DNA from: an uncultured Collinsella sp.
Lineage (GTDB): Bacteria; Actinomycetota; Coriobacteriia; Coriobacteriales; Coriobacteriaceae
Direction of reading: 5' to 3'
Length of the DNA stretch: 5,291 nt
NCBI GenBank assembly: GCA_900550815.1
Contig: URTW01000144.1
Span: 1 to 5,291, forward strand
Positions within the stretch are counted from its first letter, which is position 1. The number at the start of each line of letters is the position of its first letter. The notes beneath the pieces were generated by a model, which saw nothing but the letters and a program-made list of their open reading frames with translations, did not search any database and was not told where the DNA came from. This document shows positions 1 through 4,554 of this stretch, one piece after another. The position numbers and the translations under genes were made by a program.

Positions 1-138
1 CCATCGGATAGCGTCACGAACATCAGGCTCATCAATAGAATAATTCAGAGGGCGGGCCTCTCTCTCGTCAAGACCTCACTCCTCAGCGAGAAGAAGATGA
101 ACCTGCTGTTCTGGCAGGCCGGGGGATTCACATCATGA
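1..138 (+). CDS. C-terminal end of an unidentified protein (partial)
   Basis: The frame is open from the first base to a TGA at 136-138, giving 45 residues of a gene that starts before the window. I do not recognise it. The visible tail is basic and helical-looking (RLINRIIQRAGLSLVK) and ends in a short aromatic stretch, FWQAGGFTS. Its stop overlaps the ATG of the next gene in an ATGA (135-138), so the two are probably translated together and may act together. Given the nuclease-like neighbour, an antitoxin or partner subunit is possible, but nothing in these 45 residues shows it. That the frame is coding is inferred from the ATGA junction and the continuous open frame; there is no start codon to judge. 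Confidence 0.55.
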   Translation, partial: PSDSVTNIRLINRIIQRAGLSLVKTSLLSEKKMNLLFWQAGGFTS

Positions 139-767
139 ACTGCTGTTGGATACCGCCCCTAGTCGAAAGGGACAGCTCGCGTCCCTGGAGCGAATACGAC
201 GCTCTTGTCTACAGCGTGTTCAGGCGTGATTTCATCGAGGGCAGGCCCGTCTACCACGGGAAACCGGTAAAGATACGGTACCAGCCCATGCTGGAGGGAC
301 GGGCCGAAGCCTTTTGGCACCTTACCTGCAGGGACTACGACCATAAGTCGGGTCTGCCAGAGGACCGTGTGCCAGATCTCGAAAGGTGCAGGCGTATCAG
401 ATGGCCGAAGGCGTTCATCGAGAATGCTGAGAGGTGCCCCAAATGTCCCGACTGCGGAGGCGTTATAGCCTGGAAGGCGGAGCATCGCGCAAGGAAGAGC
501 CGCAATGGCACCCAGATAAGGGAACGGATTAAGTTTTACCTTGAGGAAGAGAGCTACATTGTCGTATTCGAGCCGAGAGAGCACTACTGCCTGCTGATAA
601 CCGCGTATTACGTCGACAACGACCACCGCAGGAAGCTGAATGAGCGCGAGATGGCGAGAAACCACGCCGAAAAAGCAGGAGGCGCTGTTTGGGCGCCTCC
701 AGAGGACTCCTTCACACACACGGTGGATGAGCTATCCCGATTATCGCCCCATCGCGGCGAAATGTAA
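135..767 (+). CDS. Probable BECR-fold (PBECR-like) nuclease/toxin, phage cargo
   Basis: A 210-residue protein. The GGGGGA at 121-126 is a fair ribosome site, and the ATG overlaps the upstream stop (ATGA). The order of motifs matches, from memory, phage-associated barnase/EndoU/colicin/RelE-like nucleases: FWHLT (60-64), then RVPDLERCRRIRW (78-90), a W at 113 followed by a basic patch HRARKSRNG (117-125), then two strands, YIVVFEPR (141-148) and YCLLITAYYV (151-160), and a basic tail DHRRKL. If correct, the product cuts RNA; members of this broad fold act as toxins, effectors or host-takeover enzymes. There is no signal peptide or membrane segment, so it is probably cytoplasmic. A Cys cluster CPKCPDCGG (101-109) interrupts the core. 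About half of its Arg codons are AGG/AGA, whereas the integrase uses almost only CGN, which suggests separate acquisition. Assignment by motif memory only; the catalytic residues are not established. Confidence 0.55.
   Translation: MNCCWIPPLVERDSSRPWSEYDALVYSVFRRDFIEGRPVYHGKPVKIRYQPMLEGRAEAFWHLTCRDYDHKSGLPEDRVPDLERCRRIRWPKAFIENAERCPKCPDCGGVIAWKAEHRARKSRNGTQIRERIKFYLEEESYIVVFEPREHYCLLITAYYVDNDHRRKLNEREMARNHAEKAGGAVWAPPEDSFTHTVDELSRLSPHRGEM
670..700 (-). terminator. Terminator-shaped hairpin facing the minus strand, inside the 210-aa gene
   Basis: GGAGGCGC (678-685) and GCGCCTCC (693-700) form a perfect 8-bp stem with a 7-base loop. Five A's lie at 670-674, so on the minus strand the hairpin is followed, after three bases, by TTTTT. 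On the plus strand there is no T tract. It could stop antisense transcription coming from the right, or be a by-product of the coding sequence (AGGAVWAPPE). Confidence 0.35.
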
Positions 768-827
768 ACCGAACACGTTGTGGAGATTGGGGGCCGGCAA
801 GGGCGAGATTCCATGCGCCTACATCTA

Positions 828-874
828 GGGAGGTGATGCCCATGAAAGCAAAAAATCTCGGGACCGCAGGCTGA
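828..874 (+). promoter_or_regulatory. Near-perfect Shine-Dalgarno site and 10-codon leader ORF
   Basis: GGAGGTGAT at 829-837 is an uninterrupted nine-base match to the usual 16S anti-Shine-Dalgarno tail, ideally placed before the ATG at 842. The ORF reads MKAKNLGTAG and stops at TGA 872-874. That stop sits in the apical loop of the hairpin at 856-890, so a ribosome on this ORF would open the left arm. This is the pattern of a leader peptide. The frame is open again after the TGA until 985 (36 more codons), so a broken or readthrough small gene is an alternative. Confidence 0.4.
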
Positions 875-890
875 TGCCGCGGCCCCGAGA
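850..890 (-). terminator. Long hairpin; intrinsic terminator when read on the minus strand
   Basis: Arms TCTCGGG (856-862), CCGC (864-867) and GGC (869-871) pair with GCC (876-878), GCGG (879-882) and CCCGAGA (884-890). This gives about 14 base pairs with one mismatch and one bulged base around a TGAT loop. Six A's at 850-855 become TTTTTT after the hairpin on the minus strand, the classic intrinsic terminator form. No minus-strand gene ends here, so it would act on antisense transcripts from the right. On the plus strand it lacks a T tract and would instead be an RNA fold over the leader ORF. Confidence 0.5.
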
Positions 891-968
891 CTAAGGAGAC
901 GGCCCCTGCACTTTGGAACGTGAGACGGGGCCGGAGTCAGAACCGGGCGAAACGGAGAATATGCCCGC

Positions 969-985
969 GATCTGAACGGATCTGA
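969..985 (+). repeat. GATCTGA tandem pair, one helical turn apart, before the integrase
   Basis: GATCTGA occurs at 969-975 and again at 979-985, a 10-base period ending four bases before the integrase ATG. Two identical half-sites on the same DNA face could bind a small regulator or excisionase. The copies are short, so chance is possible. Confidence 0.25.
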
Positions 986-989
986 TTAT

Positions 990-2117
990 ATGACAAAGAA
1001 GCAGCGCCGCCGCGTCTGGGGCTCCGTGACCGAGATGAGGCGCGGCAAGAAGTACGTCCTGCGCTGGATGCAGAACACGCCGCAGGGCCGCAGGCGCAAG
1101 ACCAAGACCGTGTACGGAACCTACCGCGAGGCGTGCGCGGAACTCGACCGCATCCACGTCGAGCACGCCGACGACGCCCCCGTGCCCACCATAGCCAAGG
1201 CCTACGAGACGTGGCTCGTCCCCAAGATGGCCGCACAGGTCGAGGCGGGGACCCTCGCCCCCAACACCCGCGACCTCGTGCTGCGCTCGTGGAAGAACTT
1301 CGCCGGACCCCGCTGGGGGCAGGCGCCCGTCGACCAGCTCCGCGCCGTCGAGCTGCAGGACTGGCTGCTGACACTGCCCGCCGCCACCGCCGACACCGCC
1401 CTGCTCACCCTGCGCAAGGTCTACGCCTGCGTCTCGACCTTCATCCGCCTGCCGCTCGACCCGTTCGCCGCCAGCGTCATGTACTCCTTGCCCACCCGCA
1501 AGACCCGCGAGCGCTCAAAGCGCGTCTATACCCTCGACGAGGCCCTGAGCGTCCTCGACGCACTGCGCGGCAACCCCCTGGAGCCCGCGTTCATCCTCGC
1601 GTGCTTCGGCTCCTGCCGCTCGGGCGAGTCGCTTGGCGTGCGCACCGAGGAGGTATTGCGCTGGGAGCGTAGCGGCACCGTCCTCGCCTCGGCCGACATC
1701 TGCCGCCAGATGCAGCAGTCCGGCACCGAGCCGGTGGGCGCCCTCAAGACCGCCAAGTCCGCCCGCACCGTCGTGATCCTGCCGCAGGCCGCCGACCGCC
1801 TCGTCGAGATAGCGGCCGCCCGCGCCGCCGAGGGCCGCGAGTGGATGTGCGACCGGGGCGACGGGCTGCCCATGAACCGGAGCATTTGCAACGACCGCTG
1901 GCGGAAACTCTGCGCCGCCCGCGGCATCGAGCACATCCCGTGGTCGAACCTCCGCAACTCCTGGCGTACGATAGCGGAGGTCGAGCTTCGCCTGCCGTGG
2001 GACCTCATAGAGATGCTGATGGGCCACGCCCTCCCCGGCGTGTCGGGACGGCACTACATCCGCCCCACCGCCGAGCAGGTCGTCCGCGCCGCCTTCGACG
2101 CGCTTGGGATAAGTTAG
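990..2117 (+). CDS. int: Phage tyrosine recombinase (integrase)
   Basis: A 375-residue site-specific recombinase, a normal length for phage integrases, which joins attP to the host attB and, with an excisionase, reverses it. The N-terminus (about 10-60) is basic and looks like the arm-DNA-binding domain (GSVTEMRRGKKYVLRW). A core-binding SAM-like domain covers about 65-160. The catalytic domain runs from about 175: R210 in GSCRSGESLGV, probable K253 in LKTAKSART, R322 in WSNLRNSW, H346 in LMGHAL and the nucleophile Y356 in GRHYIRP. The usual His of the HxLR box is Ser319. The ATG at 990 is the first start codon in this frame after an upstream stop at 921-923. Its ribosome site is weak (GGA at 978-980), in contrast to the strong one in the leader. 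The gene is very GC-rich with CGC/GCC codon preference and converges on the lysis operon. Confidence 0.95.
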   Translation: MTKKQRRRVWGSVTEMRRGKKYVLRWMQNTPQGRRRKTKTVYGTYREACAELDRIHVEHADDAPVPTIAKAYETWLVPKMAAQVEAGTLAPNTRDLVLRSWKNFAGPRWGQAPVDQLRAVELQDWLLTLPAATADTALLTLRKVYACVSTFIRLPLDPFAASVMYSLPTRKTRERSKRVYTLDEALSVLDALRGNPLEPAFILACFGSCRSGESLGVRTEEVLRWERSGTVLASADICRQMQQSGTEPVGALKTAKSARTVVILPQAADRLVEIAAARAAEGREWMCDRGDGLPMNRSICNDRWRKLCAARGIEHIPWSNLRNSWRTIAEVELRLPWDLIEMLMGHALPGVSGRHYIRPTAEQVVRAAFDALGIS

Positions 2118-2281
2118 GATATTCCCCCGCAAAGCCGCAGGTAGATGGCACGCAGTTAGTTGTGGCAGTACTGAGACAGTTTGCCGCAGCTCGCTATTGA
2201 TGCTGACCAACAGGCAAAACTCGCTGACGGCGCTGCAATACGCTGACCGTACTTAGGGTTTGGCGGCAACTTAGGATATTC
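2111..2281. repeat. 14-bp direct repeats flanking the probable attP gap
   Basis: AAGTTAGGATATTC (2111-2124) and AACTTAGGATATTC (2268-2281) match at 13 of 14 bases, 157 bases apart. The first overlaps the integrase stop codon. Shorter relatives lie between them: AGTTAGT at 2154-2160 and ACTTAGG at 2251-2257. Such spaced copies next to an integrase are typical of arm-type integrase binding sites; they could also be remnants of att duplication. Confidence 0.55.
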
Positions 2282-2290
2282 GAGGGATAC
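2118..2290. other. Probable phage attachment region (attP)
   Basis: No credible gene lies here. Beyond the TTAGGATATTC repeats, GCTGAC occurs three times at about two-turn spacing (2202, 2223, 2242). An imperfect inverted repeat, GGCAGTACTG (2164-2173) and CAGTTTGCC (2177-2185), is a possible core for strand exchange. TTGCCGC (2182-2188) also pairs with GCGGCAA (2263-2269). The position, immediately after the integrase and before the lysis genes, is where many phages of Gram-positive bacteria carry attP. The core itself is not identified. Confidence 0.5.
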
Positions 2291-2291
2291 G

Positions 2292-2330
2292 AAAAAGGGG
2301 CCGTGGCAACGAACCGCCACGGCCCCTTTT
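2292..2330. terminator. Bidirectional intrinsic terminator
   Basis: GGGGCCGTGGC (2297-2307) pairs perfectly with GCCACGGCCCC (2316-2326), an 11-bp GC-rich stem with an 8-base loop. TTTT (2327-2330) follows on the plus strand and AAAAA (2292-2296) precedes, giving TTTTT on the minus strand. It would therefore end both the integrase transcript and the converging late/lysis transcript. Confidence 0.9.
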
Positions 2331-2350
2331 GTTGTTATCGCCCGCTGTCG

Positions 2351-2440
2351 CTAGCGCCGGTTGATGCTCACGATGCAGAGCCCGATTGTCGCCACGGTGC
2401 CGCCAAAGAGCGCGCCGAGCACGAACGTCAGCGCGATCAT
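2351..2440 (-). CDS. 29-residue single-pass membrane mini-protein after the endolysin
   Basis: The ATG (2438-2440) overlaps the endolysin stop in an ATGA, and the frame ends at TAG 2351-2353. The product begins [20 protein letters not shown] and ends in SINRR: one hydrophobic helix (about 2-24) with small-residue packing (GALFGG) and a positive C-terminus, so probably an inner-membrane protein with the tail in the cytoplasm. There is no strong ribosome site, so translation is likely by re-initiation after the lysin. It resembles the tiny DUF3789-type phage proteins (short, one Gly-rich helix) from memory. A role as a lysis accessory, such as an antiholin or holin helper, is inferred from its position only. 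Confidence 0.6.
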   Translation of the reverse strand: MIALTFVLGALFGGTVATIGLCIVSINRR

Positions 2441-3579
2441 CGGCGAGTCCCGTCGGAGATGTAGACCTGCAGGCGGTCGAGCGCGTGGCTGTAATAGCCG
2501 GCGTAATCGTCTCCGCCATACGTGGTTCCGTCGTCGCAGACCTCGCCCCACCATCCGGCATGATCGACATCCTGAGAGCGGTAGTAGACCTGACGGTAGT
2601 CACCGCCAGGCGTGACGTAGTACATCTGGACACCATCGATGGTCTGGCCCCAGACGCCCGCCATACCGTTCACGCTGTCGCCGTAGGATGCGGCCTGCAC
2701 CCAGTCGAGCCATCCGGATTCACGGGTGTGGACGCGATAGCGTAGGGTGCCGGTATCAGCCCATGCGATTAACATGTCATGGGAGCCGTAAGGCATGCCC
2801 GCGAAGCCGTTCTCGCTGGAGTCGTCAAAGTTCGTTACTTCGGAGTTCCAGCCGCCACCGCGGTTGTGCAGCGCATAGTGGACGTTTACGCAGGCGCCAG
2901 TCGATTTCGGGAAGCTGGCCGCCGGTGAGCTGTAGCCGCCCCCCTCATAGGTCCCGCCGTTGCCGTTGGTCGGCGCGATGGGTGCGACATAGCCGCTGCC
3001 GAGATAGGCTGCCACGGCCTGCTTGAACTCCCACCAACTCTTGCCGAACTGGGCAAAATAACCATTCGGGTCGGTGTGGTCACTGCCGCCCCAGCGCTGG
3101 GCCGCCTCGTAGTGGCTCAGCAGGCGGGACGTGTCCCAGCCGTGGGCACGCCGCTCGTCGCCAGCCCACTTGACCGCCTCGCCCCACTGCTTTGAGAAGT
3201 CGGCTGCATTTGTGGCATGGGCCAACTCGATGCCGATTGTATAGCCATTGCCGTTGCCCACGTGCCAGCAGAGGCGGTCCTCCGCGACCGTGTTGTAGAC
3301 TGTGGAGCCGTCGAGCTCCATGACGTGATGCACGGCGTAGGTGTCGTTGCGCGACCACAATAGAGTGTGGTTGTACGCAGAAGCACCGGGGTTCGCCGTC
3401 TCATGGATAACAAGGTAGCTCGCATTGAGATACCCGTGTCCATTGCTTACGTACCTGTTGACGCTCTGGTAGGCTTCAGCGCTGAGCGGGGCTGCGAGTG
3501 CTGCAGCAAGGGCGAGAACGACGGCGAATGCACTGCGAAGCGGCAGCTTGTGCTTAGGCTCGGTCTTAGACTCGGTCAT
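2437..3579 (-). CDS. Exported N-acetylmuramoyl-L-alanine amidase endolysin with ChW-type repeats
   Basis: I place the start at ATG 3577-3579 (380 residues); a longer frame exists upstream but overlaps most of the holin. The N-terminus is a Sec signal peptide: basic [11 protein letters not shown], hydrophobic [16 protein letters not shown], and a likely cut after SAEA (residue 36). An Amidase_2 (PGRP/T7-lysozyme-type) domain follows at about 50-190: H59 in LVIHET, H156 in LLSHYEA and D170 in DHTDP are the expected zinc ligands. The enzyme should cut the bond between muramic acid and the stem peptide. After a Gly-rich linker (about 194-225), residues 230-375 hold about three repeats rich in GGW, SGW and AGWW, with NGFAGMP and NGMAGVW blocks, which resemble ChW cell-wall-binding repeats. 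The start lies 14 bases inside the holin gene, so translation is probably coupled to it. Confidence 0.93.
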   Translation of the reverse strand: MTESKTEPKHKLPLRSAFAVVLALAAALAAPLSAEAYQSVNRYVSNGHGYLNASYLVIHETANPGASAYNHTLLWSRNDTYAVHHVMELDGSTVYNTVAEDRLCWHVGNGNGYTIGIELAHATNAADFSKQWGEAVKWAGDERRAHGWDTSRLLSHYEAAQRWGGSDHTDPNGYFAQFGKSWWEFKQAVAAYLGSGYVAPIAPTNGNGGTYEGGGYSSPAASFPKSTGACVNVHYALHNRGGGWNSEVTNFDDSSENGFAGMPYGSHDMLIAWADTGTLRYRVHTRESGWLDWVQAASYGDSVNGMAGVWGQTIDGVQMYYVTPGGDYRQVYYRSQDVDHAGWWGEVCDDGTTYGGDDYAGYYSHALDRLQVYISDGTRR

Positions 3580-3796
3580 GCTTACCACCAGCTTTAAGAC
3601 GGGCTGCGTCGACCGCCTGCTCGGCTGCTGCATAGATCGCGGCGCTCGCGACCCCGCAAACGGTGCCGATGGCGGCGACGGTCTGGTTGTCCGTGGCGAT
3701 GCCGGCGACACTGGTCGCGACGGAGCCCAGGAAGGCAGCTGTGCACAGCCAGAACTTTCGGCTCGTCACCTTGCGGATAATGTCTTCGGTAGTCAT
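3566..3796 (-). CDS. Two-helix phage holin
   Basis: A 76-residue protein with two hydrophobic segments, about 15-33 (KFWLCTAAFLGSVATSVAG) and 39-58 (TVAAIGTVCGVASAAIYAAA), joined by a short polar turn and ending in a charged tail ([10 protein letters not shown]). This size, hairpin topology and position just before the endolysin fit a phage holin, which forms membrane lesions that time lysis. The ATG has an AGGAGG at 3801-3806 four bases upstream, overlapping the stop of the preceding gene. With a lysin that carries its own signal peptide, the holin may act mainly by collapsing the membrane potential and timing lysis rather than releasing the enzyme; that is inference. Confidence 0.85.
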   Translation of the reverse strand: MTTEDIIRKVTSRKFWLCTAAFLGSVATSVAGIATDNQTVAAIGTVCGVASAAIYAAAEQAVDAARLKAGGKHDRV

Positions 3797-3804
3797 GATT
3801 CCTC

Positions 3805-4218
3805 CTATCTACCTGTTTCTTTGTCGTAGAGCAGGTCGACGCGGTCGCGAATGTGGCTCACCTGTTCGGCCATCCCCTGGCTGCGCGCCTGGCTGTGGAC
3901 CAGATCGGCGTGTAAGACGTCATTTGACGCGACGACCGACTCCATGAGGGTCTTCATCCCCTCAATCAAGGTGTTGCTGCGTTCCATCTGCGCGGCGATG
4001 CGGCCCTCCATCTGCGATCTCTCACGGTCGCGCTGCGCCCGCTCGTCCACCTCGGCCTGCTTGCGCTCCTCGCGCTTGAGGTCGAGGTTCGCCTTGCGCT
4101 CGTTCTGAACCTTGTACTCGGCCAAAAATTGCCGCCCAAAATAATAGGCAATGAGATCAAGCGCTGCGCCTCCGAGCCATCCGGGGCCATACGGCGCAAA
4201 CAGCTTGAGCACCTCCAT
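3805..4218 (-). CDS. Coiled-coil phage protein with N-terminal hydrophobic segment, lysis cassette
   Basis: A 137-residue protein of unknown function between the tail genes and the holin. The start at 4216-4218 is chosen because AAGGAGG (4223-4229) sits four bases upstream; a longer frame from 4284 has no ribosome site and would run through a hairpin. Residues 11-28 (GPGWLGGAALDLIAYYFG) are hydrophobic but broken by an Asp, so a weak membrane or amphipathic segment. Residues about 35-130 are highly charged and predicted helical (DLKREERKQAEVDERAQRDR), probably coiled coil. This recalls small membrane-anchored coiled-coil proteins beside phage holins (XhlA-like in idea, but with reversed order), so a lysis accessory or tail-associated role is possible. 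Its stop overlaps the holin ribosome site, which fits co-expression. Confidence 0.7.
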   Translation of the reverse strand: MEVLKLFAPYGPGWLGGAALDLIAYYFGRQFLAEYKVQNERKANLDLKREERKQAEVDERAQRDRERSQMEGRIAAQMERSNTLIEGMKTLMESVVASNDVLHADLVHSQARSQGMAEQVSHIRDRVDLLYDKETGR

Positions 4219-4222
4219 CCGG

Positions 4223-4229
4223 CCTCCTT
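4223..4229 (-). promoter_or_regulatory. Ribosome binding site deciding the start of the coiled-coil gene
   Basis: AAGGAGG on the minus strand, four bases before the ATG at 4216-4218. It supports the 137-residue product over the 159-residue one. Confidence 0.75.
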
Positions 4230-4236
4230 CCCGTTC

Positions 4237-4272
4237 TGCGGTATGGCGGGGCCCATCCCCCGCCACACCGCA
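4237..4272 (-). promoter_or_regulatory. Long GC-rich hairpin in the operon, without a T tract
   Basis: TGCGGT (4237-4242) and TGGCGGGG (4244-4251) pair with CCCCGCCA (4258-4265) and ACCGCA (4267-4272): 14 base pairs, one mismatch, six-base loop. On the minus strand it ends eight bases before the ribosome site of the coiled-coil gene. With no T run it is not a standard terminator. It may be an mRNA processing, stability or pausing element between the tail and lysis parts of the late transcript. Confidence 0.5.
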
Positions 4273-4296
4273 GGTTCGGGCCACCGTAACGCCGAC

Positions 4297-4554
4297 CTAC
4301 ACCGCCGCCATCGTGCCGACGCACACGGTCAGCGGGCCCTGCGACAGGATCACGGCGCGGTCGGTGATGACGCACCCCGTGCAGGAGCGCACCATCGGGA
4401 CCGTCACCACTGTCCCGTGCAGCATCACGTCTAGCGTCGTGCCGTGGATGCCCACGACCGTGCCGAACTCCATCGTCAGATGCTTGCCGCTCGACGGCAT
4501 CGCCGCCGCCAGCCGCGCCGCCGCGCCCTTGATCTCGACCGCCGAATCGCTCAT
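4297..4554 (-). CDS. Small beta-rich phage protein, possible OB-fold, tail region
   Basis: An 85-residue protein of unknown function. The ATG (4552-4554) overlaps the stop of the tail gene in an ATGA, with GAGGAGG about eight bases upstream, so it is translated in step with the tail protein. After a helical Ala-rich start (1-25), residues 29-85 alternate as short strands: FGTVVGIHGTTLDVMLHG, VVTVPMVRSC, DRAVILSQG, PLTVCVGTM. The spacing of G, V and DR is like the OB-fold-type small proteins found near phage tail tips and baseplates, where D-R-V follows a central loop. Two Cys (58 and 61, CTGC) are notable. Tail-tip accessory is inferred from fold guess and position. Confidence 0.75.
   Translation of the reverse strand: MSDSAVEIKGAAARLAAAMPSSGKHLTMEFGTVVGIHGTTLDVMLHGTVVTVPMVRSCTGCVITDRAVILSQGPLTVCVGTMAAV

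Larger units (their letters stand above)
768..989 (+). promoter_or_regulatory. Structured leader between the nuclease-like gene and the integrase
   Basis: This 222-base gap holds no gene of normal length. It contains a very strong ribosome site and mini-ORF (828-874), a large hairpin (856-890), a second possible hairpin (CGGCCCC 900-906 with GGGGCCG 927-933) and a short tandem repeat just before the integrase (969-985). I find no convincing -35/-10 promoter pair. The layout suggests post-transcriptional control of the integrase, but this is inferred from structure alone. Confidence 0.4.

Noticed and set aside
159..719. 186-codon minus-strand frame opposite the nuclease-like gene
   Set aside because: The plus frame has family-like motifs, a ribosome site and the ATGA junction; the minus frame has none of these.
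640..828. 62-codon plus-strand frame at the end of the nuclease-like gene
   Set aside because: Mostly an out-of-frame reading of the 210-residue gene, with no ribosome site.
872..890. Selenocysteine insertion at the leader TGA
   Set aside because: A bacterial SECIS hairpin lies just downstream of the UGA; here the UGA is in the apical loop and no selenoprotein family is recognisable.
909..941. TTGGAA as a -35 box for the integrase
   Set aside because: No acceptable -10 element at the right distance.
1515..2210. Long minus-strand frame (231 codons) opposite the integrase
   Set aside because: It is a GC-rich shadow of the integrase catalytic domain, with low-complexity Gly/Ala composition; the plus strand carries all recombinase motifs.
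3580..3711. Upstream extension of the endolysin to a 424-codon frame
   Set aside because: It would lie almost wholly inside the holin gene and place the signal peptide internally; the ATG at 3579 puts the signal peptide at the N-terminus.
4219..4284. Start of the coiled-coil gene at 4284
   Set aside because: No ribosome site there, and the reading would cross the hairpin; the AAGGAGG before 4218 is much stronger support.
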